From Methanomethylicus sp964513415 (lineage in GTDB: Archaea > Thermoproteota > Methanomethylicia > Methanomethylicales > Methanomethylicaceae), in the NCBI GenBank assembly GCA_964513415.1, contig CAZEMX010000068.1, forward strand, positions 1 to 10,124: DNA of 10,124 nucleotides. Reading direction: 5' to 3'. Of this stretch, positions 1 through 5,551 are shown piece by piece; the first letter of the stretch is position 1, and every line of letters starts with the position of its first letter. The notes below the pieces were generated by a model. That model had not been told where the DNA came from. It was given only the letters and a program-made list of their open reading frames with translations, and searched no databases. The position numbers and the translations under genes are program-made.

Positions 1-23
1 CAGGGCATAAGTAGCCAGAGGAT

Positions 24-45
24 ACCCCACCTGTAAGGGTGGGGT
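24..45. repeat. GC-rich hairpin resembling the right end of an IS200/IS605 (tnpB) element
   Basis: ACCCCACC (24-31) and GGTGGGGT (38-45) form a perfect 8-bp stem around the 6-base loop TGTAAG, followed by TTCTTCATTT. Hairpins of the CCCCACC/GGTGGGG kind are common at the 3' end of tnpB genes in IS200/IS605 elements, where they belong to the element end and the overlapping guide RNA scaffold. Reading frame 3 over the hairpin gives EDTPPVRVG, which resembles the tail of some TnpB proteins, but a stop at 12-14 interrupts that frame and no more of the gene is visible. The same structure could be an ordinary transcription terminator for a plus-strand gene to the left. The hairpin is seen directly; the IS assignment is recollection of family features and inference. 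Confidence 0.4.
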
Positions 46-330
46 TCTTCATTTGAGCTCAATTCTAATTTCAACAACAACGTCACGATAGCGAGTGTTT
101 GTAGTGCTAGGGGCATCGATACCATAGATTCTATGAAGAACTATGTTTTGGCCGGCAACATATCTTGGACATACGTCTATGACGTCAATGATGTTGGATT
201 GGATCTATATCATTTCGAAATTATGCCCTCTATGTATCTCATAAAAAATGGGCAAATTATAACACACATGAATGGTCTCATCAACTATGAAGATCTTATG
301 TCCGCTATCCTGCTAAATACCGCTAATTAA
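37..330 (+). pseudogene. N-terminally truncated thioredoxin/TlpA-like fragment
   Basis: The open frame from the stop at 34-36 to the TAA at 328-330 encodes about 97 residues. The first ATG is at 133 (65 residues), but the similarity seems to start earlier, at VTIASV (about 88-105), where there is no start codon. The pattern fits the C-terminal half of a TlpA/thioredoxin-fold protein: a central strand (VTIASV), then SW-Y-YD, then the conserved PS-YLI-NG segment (a thioredoxin cis-proline equivalent, IMPSMYLIKNGQII), a glycine turn and a final helix (YEDLMSAIL). The N-terminal strand and the CxxC redox motif are missing; the only cysteine lies in SVCSA. The fragment starts right at the IS605-like hairpin, so disruption by an insertion is plausible. 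It could instead be a small expressed protein starting at 133. Base composition is AT-richer than the rest of the window. The family call rests on motif pattern only. Confidence 0.5.
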
Positions 331-348
331 TCCTAAATCGAACCATTC

Positions 349-537
349 ATGCATGCACTTCATCTGTTTTTGATCATATTCATAATTCTACTGCTTGCCA
401 GCGCACTCGTCCTTTACACATTTGCTATTCTTGACCATCTTGGCAGTTCATATCCTCGGTTGACGTTCAGCCGCCACGATGCGCAACTCCATCCTGCTGG
501 CGCAACATCCATGCGCGCTTCATGTGCATGCGGATGA
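349..537 (+). CDS. Doubtful small ORF with one membrane segment
   Basis: This 62-residue ORF begins MHALHLFLI and has one strongly hydrophobic stretch at about residues 5-27 (LFLIIFIILLLASALVLYTF), enough for one membrane helix. The remainder is unremarkable and ends with two cysteines (CACG). I recognise no family. No clear ribosome-binding site precedes the ATG and no well-placed TATA-like box is evident. It lies in the same frame as the thioredoxin-like relict, separated from it by two stop codons, so it may be chance coding in decayed DNA or part of another broken gene. It is listed because the hydrophobic segment is long and uninterrupted. Confidence 0.2.
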   Translation: MHALHLFLIIFIILLLASALVLYTFAILDHLGSSYPRLTFSRHDAQLHPAGATSMRASCACG

Positions 538-561
538 ATCTGAATCATCCTCAATTGGGGA

Positions 562-3429
562 TCACTGGCGTAGCCTGCGCATGCGCGCCTTCATCGCCGC
601 CCTCTCCTCCCGCAGTATGGTGTCCACGAAGTAGTCCAGGTCACCCATCTTGGACGTTGCCAGCGTTATCATGATGGGCTTGGATATGCCCTTGGCTGCC
701 AGCGCAAGTGCAGCAGGCAGCCCGTATGCGCCTACGAGCTCCCCGCTCTCTATCGCCTCCTTATATACGCCCTTGAACCTCTCCGATACCTTCTCGAGAT
801 CTGACCTCTCTGCCGCCATCTGAGCAACCTCTGAGGGGTCGTCGCTGAGAAGCCCTATCTTCTTCGAGCCGCATTCCGGGCAGCAGAACTCCGTCATGAA
901 CCTCTTCACCTTGACATTCTCTACGTACCTGAAGCAGTTGGCACAGACCGCCACCCTCGCCTCGTTCAGGAGCCTCGCCTTCCCAGATTCTATCAGCAGC
1001 CTCCTGAGCCTGTCCGCCGGGACTAGGTCCGTCTTCCAGCTCAGCTCCCTTATGCCTGTCCTGGACATCGGCGAGAGCGGCAGATCGCCCGGCATTACCC
1101 TGACCTCATACTCCCCCTCTATTATCCCCCTCGCGACCCTGATCGTACCTTCCACATCCAGATCCTTGAAGAGGGCCTCCTTCATCGCCTCCTTGTAGAT
1201 GACCGTCCCCCTCAGGTTCTCGAGCAGGTGGGTCAGCCCCAAGTCGTTGACGTCTGCATCCTTCTCGATAATCCCCATCCTCTTCGAGACGTGGAGTAGC
1301 CTCCTCTTGAAGAGGCCTGTCCGTTCGACTGCCACGCCGGTCAGGCGCTCGACGTCGTCCGGGTCTATGGACCTTATGGCCTCGGCCACGACATGCGGAT
1401 CGACGTTCGTCTTCAGGAAGATCCTGTAGGCATCCTGGGATGCCCCCACCCCGCTGCCGGTCCGCTGGGTAAGGATGTACCCTAGTATCCTTGAGAGCGT
1501 CTTGTTTATCATCAGGCCGAACGCGCAGCTAACTATCGAGTACCCCTCCCATCCCTCGATCGTGATAATCTTGTCCGACGGCACCTCCCAGCTGCCCTCT
1601 GCCTGTTCCTTCACCTCCCTGAGCGCAATGCTTAGCGCCTCCTCACTGACCGGGTAGTCGACCGCTACCCTCCTGATCGCCTCGCCGTATGCCTCGCCGG
1701 ACCTCAGGCAGCCCGCCACCATCCCCCTGATCGAGGCGACCTCCTGCGCCACCTCAAACGGCACCGGGATCTCGTCGCCGACCCAGTCCGGGATCGCCCC
1801 AGACGGGTCCTGTTCGGCCCTGACGTAGACCGCATCGTTGAATATCTGCACGATCTTCCATGGCGACCCCCTTACGATGAACTTGACCCCCGGCTCGCCG
1901 TACTCCGCAACGAACGCCTCGTCCAGCATCCCTATAGGCTCGTCCTTGCCCTCGTCAATGACAACATAGTGCTTCTCTTCGGGTATCATCGACAGGTTCT
2001 CGAAGTAGTACTTGTAGAGCGCCTCCGTAGGCTTGGACTTTATGAAGAGCCCCTCCTCCTTCAGGAGGAGGCCGAGTCTGGGTCTCCTGCCGCTCATGTA
2101 ATCGAGAACCTCCATCAGCTCCTCCTCCCTTAGGCTCCTGAATGGGTAAGCCCTCCTTACGATCTCCAGTATCTCCCCCACCTCCCTCCTCCCCTCCTCA
2201 AGCAGAAGCCCTGCCACCTGCTGGCAGAGGACATCGAGCGGGTTATTGACGATCGCCACATCCTCAAGCTCCTCCCGGAGCGACCTCTTGACTATGACCG
2301 TCGACTCGAGGGCATCGTCGGAGTCCATTGTTATGATCACTCCCTTCGAGGTCCCTCCGACCCAGTGCCCCGCCCTGCCTACCCTCTGGAGGAGCCTCGT
2401 TGCCTGCCTGGGAGAATTGTACTGCACGACGAGGTCGACGTTGCCGATGTCGATGCCAAGCTCGAGCGACGACGTGCAGACGACGCCCTTCAGCTCCCCC
2501 TTCTTCAGACTCGACTCCACATCCACCCGCGAAGACTTCGCAAGACTCCCGTGGTGTATGCTGATGGGCATGTCGATGTCCCATACCCTGAACCTGCTGG
2601 CGAGTATCTCCGCCTCAGAGCGCGTATTCGTGAAGATGAGCGTGGAGCGGTTCTCGTCTATGAGCTGCCTGATCCTCCTAAGCCTCGCGGCGACCTCCGG
2701 AAACGTGGCTATCTGCTCAGCAAGGTCATAGTCCCTCTGCTCGGCCTCGGGGAGGAGCACATCCAGCTGCGTCTCCTTCGCCACTGACACCCTAACTATC
2801 TCGCATGCCCTGGTGGGGCCGACTAGGAACTTCGCGACCACCTCGGGCGACCCGATCGTGGCCGAGAGACCTATGACCTGCGGCTCGGTCTCGGTGACCA
2901 TCCTGAGCCTCTCAAGCGCAACGGTGAGCTGGCTGCCCCTCTTGTCGTTTGTCAGCTCGTGGACCTCGTCGACCACTATCCACCTCACCTTCGACAGGTG
3001 CTTCCGGAGTATCCTTCCCGGGAGTATCGCCTCCAGTGTCTCGGGCGTCGTTATCATTATGTCGGGGGGCGCCATCGCCTGCTTGCCCCTCTCCTTCGTC
3101 TCCGTGTCGCCGTGCCTGACCGCAACCTTAAGGTCAAGCCTTCCGCACCACCACTGTAGCCTGTCCATAAGATCCCTGTTCAGCGCCCTCAGCGGCGAGA
3201 TGTAAAGTACCCTGATGCCGCTCTTGGTCCCGTCTTTTATCAGCCTGTCCAATATGGGGAGAAAGGCCGCCTCCGTCTTCCCGGTGCCCGTCGGGGCTAT
3301 TATCAGCACATTCTTGCCCGCGGCTATGAGTGGGATCGCCCTCTTCTGCGGCTCGGTGAATCCCCCGAATCCCTTCTCCATGACTATCCGCTGTATGGGC
3401 TTGGAGAACGATGACAGAAGGTCATCCAT
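562..3429 (-). CDS. lhr: Lhr-family DEVH-box ATP-dependent helicase with C-terminal zinc-ribbon motif
   Basis: Superfamily 2 helicase of the archaeal Lhr (large helicase-related) group, expected to unwind DNA or DNA:RNA hybrids in the cytoplasm using ATP. From the start at 3429 it has 955 residues, and these motifs are visible: Q-motif region FTEPQKRAIP (about 24-33); Walker A APTGTGKT (45-52); DEVH box (154-157); SAT motif GLSATIG; helicase C-domain motifs TLIFTNT, TSSLELGIDIG and QRVGRAGH (348-355). A long C-terminal region follows, as expected for the winged-helix and DEAD/H-associated domains. Near the end CANC (829-832) and CPEC (850-853) form a four-cysteine zinc-ribbon-like motif, which I recall as a feature of one archaeal Lhr subgroup. 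An in-frame upstream ATG at 3540 would add 37 weakly conserved residues and leave only 9 bases before the divergent gene at 3550. A TATA-like box at 3461-3469 supports the 3429 start. The gene is monocistronic and divergent from the LOG-like gene. Confidence 0.9.
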   Translation of the reverse strand: MDDLLSSFSKPIQRIVMEKGFGGFTEPQKRAIPLIAAGKNVLIIAPTGTGKTEAAFLPILDRLIKDGTKSGIRVLYISPLRALNRDLMDRLQWWCGRLDLKVAVRHGDTETKERGKQAMAPPDIMITTPETLEAILPGRILRKHLSKVRWIVVDEVHELTNDKRGSQLTVALERLRMVTETEPQVIGLSATIGSPEVVAKFLVGPTRACEIVRVSVAKETQLDVLLPEAEQRDYDLAEQIATFPEVAARLRRIRQLIDENRSTLIFTNTRSEAEILASRFRVWDIDMPISIHHGSLAKSSRVDVESSLKKGELKGVVCTSSLELGIDIGNVDLVVQYNSPRQATRLLQRVGRAGHWVGGTSKGVIITMDSDDALESTVIVKRSLREELEDVAIVNNPLDVLCQQVAGLLLEEGRREVGEILEIVRRAYPFRSLREEELMEVLDYMSGRRPRLGLLLKEEGLFIKSKPTEALYKYYFENLSMIPEEKHYVVIDEGKDEPIGMLDEAFVAEYGEPGVKFIVRGSPWKIVQIFNDAVYVRAEQDPSGAIPDWVGDEIPVPFEVAQEVASIRGMVAGCLRSGEAYGEAIRRVAVDYPVSEEALSIALREVKEQAEGSWEVPSDKIITIEGWEGYSIVSCAFGLMINKTLSRILGYILTQRTGSGVGASQDAYRIFLKTNVDPHVVAEAIRSIDPDDVERLTGVAVERTGLFKRRLLHVSKRMGIIEKDADVNDLGLTHLLENLRGTVIYKEAMKEALFKDLDVEGTIRVARGIIEGEYEVRVMPGDLPLSPMSRTGIRELSWKTDLVPADRLRRLLIESGKARLLNEARVAVCANCFRYVENVKVKRFMTEFCCPECGSKKIGLLSDDPSEVAQMAAERSDLEKVSERFKGVYKEAIESGELVGAYGLPAALALAAKGISKPIMITLATSKMGDLDYFVDTILREERAAMKARMRRLRQ

Positions 3430-3460
3430 AAGTGTCAAATCCCAAGAGGCGGCTCCTCCT

Positions 3461-3469
3461 AATATTTCT
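3461..3469 (-). promoter_or_regulatory. TATA-like box for the helicase gene
   Basis: Read on the minus strand this is AGAAATATT, an AT-rich island in a GC-rich intergenic region. It is centred 36 bases upstream of the ATG at 3429, so an archaeal start about 25 bases downstream would give a leader of about 10 bases. The purine-rich TAGGAGGAG just downstream is too far from the ATG (about 25 bases) to act as its ribosome-binding site. The box lies inside the alternative longer reading frame, arguing against the 3540 start. Position and composition are observed; promoter function is inferred. Confidence 0.45.
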
Positions 3470-3519
3470 GATTTTGGGCGCCGGCGCGGGGCCGCCGTCT
3501 GCGGCGCCGTGCCATACGC

Positions 3520-3526
3520 AAATATA
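3520..3526 (+). promoter_or_regulatory. TATA-like box for the LOG-like gene
   Basis: AAATATA sits about 27 bases upstream of the ATG at 3550 within GC-rich sequence. That spacing puts an archaeal transcription start at or next to the ATG, so the mRNA is probably leaderless. A GGGGG run at 3541-3545 lies 4 bases before the ATG but is not a convincing ribosome-binding site. Function is inferred from spacing. Confidence 0.5.
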
Positions 3527-3549
3527 CCCGTTGCGCGCAAGGGGGACTC

Positions 3550-4128
3550 ATGGTGCAGATAGGCATCTTCACAACCTACGATGAGGTACCGGAAGACGTT
3601 GCCGAGAAGGCGCGGGCGCTAGGCAGGGCACTCGCGGAGCGGAAATGCACCGTCCTAACTGGGGGCAGCGGCGGTCTGATGAATGTCATCTCTGAGGCAG
3701 TTGTGAAGGCCGGCGGGCTTACTGTGGGCATAATGGCCCGGGAGGCGGAGGGCATAGGGACCGATAACGAGTGGCACAACCCTTATAACACCATCAGGAT
3801 ACTGACGGGGCAGACCTTCACCATGAGGAGCGCCATGCTCGTCAGGAGCAGCGACGCTGCAATCGCCGTCGCCGGGGGCGTCGGGACGCTGACCGAGGTA
3901 TCCATCGCATACAACCTCGGGAAACCGATAATCGCATTGAAGGGGACCGGCATGATGGCAGAACGGCTCTCTTCCCTCTTCCCCGACGGACACATCGACC
4001 ACCGCAAGCTCAGTAGGATCCGCTTCGTGAGCGACCCCGTTGAGGCCGCCGAGCTTGCCTTCAGGCTAGGGAAGGCGCATGAGGGCAGGGGCGACGTGGG
4101 CGGTCGCAGCCAGCCTATGCTGCTCTGA
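3550..4128 (+). CDS. TIGR00725-family LOG-like nucleotide-binding protein
   Basis: A 192-residue Rossmann-fold protein of the group often misnamed 'lysine decarboxylase' (LOG/YgdH/DprA-like fold, TIGR00725 branch). LOG enzymes release the base from nucleoside 5'-monophosphates, but the TIGR00725 branch has no firmly known substrate. Visible are the first phosphate-binding loop GGSGGLMN (38-45), Arg93 in TMRSAML, at the place of the conserved Arg of LOG proteins, and AGGVGTLTE (108-116), which corresponds to the PGGxGTxxE signature. Ala108 replaces the usual proline, while the glycines, Thr113 and Glu116 are kept. Length is normal for the family, with a polar C-terminal tail after about residue 175. 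The start at 3550 is supported by a TATA-like box at 3520-3526. The gene diverges from the helicase and converges on trxB with only 19 bases between stops. I do not assign a substrate. Confidence 0.8.
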   Translation: MVQIGIFTTYDEVPEDVAEKARALGRALAERKCTVLTGGSGGLMNVISEAVVKAGGLTVGIMAREAEGIGTDNEWHNPYNTIRILTGQTFTMRSAMLVRSSDAAIAVAGGVGTLTEVSIAYNLGKPIIALKGTGMMAERLSSLFPDGHIDHRKLSRIRFVSDPVEAAELAFRLGKAHEGRGDVGGRSQPMLL

Positions 4129-4147
4129 TCGCCCCCTAGCACCGCTC

Positions 4148-5086
4148 TCAGACCCTGCAGGCATTGCCCATGATGTAGTCGTATGCTGCCAGTCCTGCAA
4201 CGGCCCCCTGACCTGATGCGATTATTGCTTGGCCGTAGGGGAGGTCTGTTATGTCTCCTGCCGCGAAGAGGCCCTTGCACGATGTCCTCTGCAGCCTATC
4301 GACGATCGCCTGCCCCCGCTCGTTCATCTTGACGAGCCCCTTGATGTAATCGAGCTTGACCTCTCTCCCTATCTCGACGAAGACTTTCTGGACCTGTATC
4401 TCGGTCTCTCCTCCCGACGCGCTGTCCCTTACCCTGAGCGACTCGACCTTGGCGGAACCCCTGATCTCAAGTACTGTCTTGCCGAGCAGGAACTCCACGT
4501 TCGGCGTCTTCCTGAGCCTCTCCACGAGGATCGCATCAGCCCTGAATGCGCCCCTGCGGTGTACCACATACACCTTCTTCGCAAACCTCGCAAGCAGCTC
4601 CGCGCTCTGGAATGCAGCATTTCCGCCGCCTACCACCGCCACGTCCTTGTTCCTGGTCATCGGCGCATCGCATGTTGCGCATACGCAGACGCCACTGCCA
4701 AAGTACCTCTCCTCGCCCGGGACCCCCAGCATCTTGGCGTTGCTGCCGCCGGTTGCTATGACCGTCCTTCCGTGGTACTCCCCCTCCTCGCACCTGACTC
4801 TGAAGGCGTCACCATCCTTCACCACTTCCGTTGCGACATCACTGACGACCTCAGACGAGACCGACTGGAGCTGTCGCTCGAAGATGTCCGCTAGGCCCGT
4901 GCCCGTCCTCCCCTCGTATCCGGTATAATTCTCAATGTTGTCCGTGAGCAGCACCTGCCCGCCCACATTCTTGCTTATCAGCAGCGTCTTGAGGAGCTTC
5001 CTGCGGGCGAAGACGGCAGCAGTAACGCCTGCCGGTCCCCCTCCTATGACGATGACATCGTAGACTTCCACCTTCCACACCTGCAT
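4148..5086 (-). CDS. trxB: Thioredoxin reductase (NADPH, FAD-dependent)
   Basis: A 312-residue low-molecular-weight thioredoxin-disulfide reductase, which passes electrons from NADPH through FAD and a redox-active disulfide to thioredoxin or a glutaredoxin-like partner in the cytoplasm. Visible are the FAD-binding GGGPAG (15-20), the NIENYTG segment, the catalytic CATC (Cys136/Cys139) followed by DAP, the NAD(P)-binding GGGNAA, HRRGAFR (176-182) whose arginines 177, 178 and 182 match the NADPH 2'-phosphate site of bacterial TrxB, and the C-terminal FAD motif LFAAGDITD. Length matches the family. An additional Cys134 lies two residues before the active site. A strong TATA-like box (5105-5112) about 23 bases upstream of the ATG suggests a leaderless transcript. 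It diverges from the Rieske/disulfide-reductase operon and converges on the LOG-like gene. No intact thioredoxin gene is visible in the window. Confidence 0.93.
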   Translation of the reverse strand: MQVWKVEVYDVIVIGGGPAGVTAAVFARRKLLKTLLISKNVGGQVLLTDNIENYTGYEGRTGTGLADIFERQLQSVSSEVVSDVATEVVKDGDAFRVRCEEGEYHGRTVIATGGSNAKMLGVPGEERYFGSGVCVCATCDAPMTRNKDVAVVGGGNAAFQSAELLARFAKKVYVVHRRGAFRADAILVERLRKTPNVEFLLGKTVLEIRGSAKVESLRVRDSASGGETEIQVQKVFVEIGREVKLDYIKGLVKMNERGQAIVDRLQRTSCKGLFAAGDITDLPYGQAIIASGQGAVAGLAAYDYIMGNACRV

Positions 5087-5104
5087 GAAAAAATTGGCGC
5101 AGTA

Positions 5105-5112
5105 CTATAAAA
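5105..5112. promoter_or_regulatory. TATA-like box between trxB and the Rieske gene, possibly bidirectional
   Basis: The plus strand reads CTATAAAA and the minus strand TTTTATAG. On the minus strand it is centred about 23-25 bases upstream of the trxB ATG (5086), ideal for a leaderless trxB transcript. On the plus strand TATAAAA would start a transcript near 5135, giving a leader of about 50 bases to the Rieske ATG at 5184. A second weaker AT-rich candidate for the plus strand is ATCTTATCTTAT (5136-5147). Use for trxB is well supported by spacing; dual use is a guess. Confidence 0.5.
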
Positions 5113-5183
5113 CCCCGACTATGCGGCACTCGGCAATCTTATCTTATCCTCTGCGAGAGTTACCGCCGCAGAAGGAATTTCTT

Positions 5184-5525
5184 ATGGTACTCATCAAGGT
5201 TGCCGTGTTAAGTGACCTGCCTCCGGGCGACATGAAGCGCTACCCCGTTAAGGGGCACGAGCTCGTTGTCGCAAACGTGGCGGGCGCCTACTTCGCTATA
5301 GCCGGTAATTGCACCCATGCCGGCGCCGACCTGTCAAAGGGGACAGTCGAGGGCGGCGTAGTGACCTGCCCCAGGCATGGTTCGAAGTTTGACATAAGGA
5401 CAGGGAAGGCGATATCAGGACCAAAGATCGGTTTTCTCAAGCTGAAGACCGGCGACGCCAAGACCTATCGAGTCAAGGTCGATGGGAACGATTTGATGGT
5501 CGACCTTCCCGATACCTCTGCTTGA
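5184..5525 (+). CDS. Rieske [2Fe-2S] ferredoxin-like protein
   Basis: A 113-residue soluble Rieske protein, probably a small electron carrier of the kind that serves dioxygenases or other redox enzymes. The cluster ligands are plain: Cys43-Thr-His45 (NCTHAGADLSKG) and Cys62-x2-His65 (CPRHGSKFD), the CxH...CxxH pattern, followed by TGKAISGP, the usual proline-loop region. There is no signal peptide or membrane helix, so it is not a cytochrome bc1-type subunit. Lack of a disulfide pair next to the ligands also favours the ferredoxin type. An in-frame ATG at 5085 would add 33 residues unlike the family and would overlap the trxB start; the ATG at 5184, preceded by GAAGGA at 5171-5176, fits better. 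It is followed after 26 bases by a disulfide oxidoreductase, so the two are probably one operon and may exchange electrons (inference). No oxygenase subunit is seen. Confidence 0.9.
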   Translation: MVLIKVAVLSDLPPGDMKRYPVKGHELVVANVAGAYFAIAGNCTHAGADLSKGTVEGGVVTCPRHGSKFDIRTGKAISGPKIGFLKLKTGDAKTYRVKVDGNDLMVDLPDTSA

Positions 5526-5539
5526 CTGACATGTGCAAT

Positions 5540-5544
5540 GGAGG
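5540..5544 (+). promoter_or_regulatory. Ribosome-binding site that sets the start of the disulfide reductase
   Basis: GGAGG lies 7 bases before the ATG at 5552, a textbook Shine-Dalgarno spacing. It selects 5552 (MELYDLIVIG) over the in-frame TTG at 5522 and ATG at 5531. It also shows that this second gene of the operon has its own ribosome-binding site, unlike the apparently leaderless first genes nearby. Confidence 0.7.
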
Positions 5545-5551
5545 CATTCGC

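Noticed and set aside
532..550. GGATGA/TCATCC inverted repeat beside the helicase stop, considered as a terminator
   Set aside because: The stem is only 6 bp with a 7-base loop and no T-run follows on either strand, so terminator function is not supported.
577..586. Perfect palindrome GCGCATGCGC
   Set aside because: It lies inside the helicase C-terminal codons, in a GC-rich Arg/Ala-rich stretch where such palindromes arise by chance.
3430..3540. 37-residue N-terminal extension of the helicase
   Set aside because: It is Ala/Arg/Pro-rich without family resemblance, contains the likely TATA box, and would begin 9 bases from the divergent gene.
2246..3562. Plus-strand ORFs antisense to the helicase, and extension of one into the LOG-like gene start
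   Set aside because: They overlap the helicase core motifs on the opposite strand and have low-complexity Ser/Thr/Leu-rich translations typical of shadows.
3550..4128. Annotation as lysine decarboxylase
   Set aside because: This is a known misnomer for GGxGT-signature proteins; no PLP-binding lysine motif or decarboxylase domain is present.
4229..4928. Plus-strand ORFs of 190 and 221 codons over trxB
   Set aside because: Both are antisense to a clearly conserved thioredoxin reductase and have no family features; they are shadows in GC-rich sequence.
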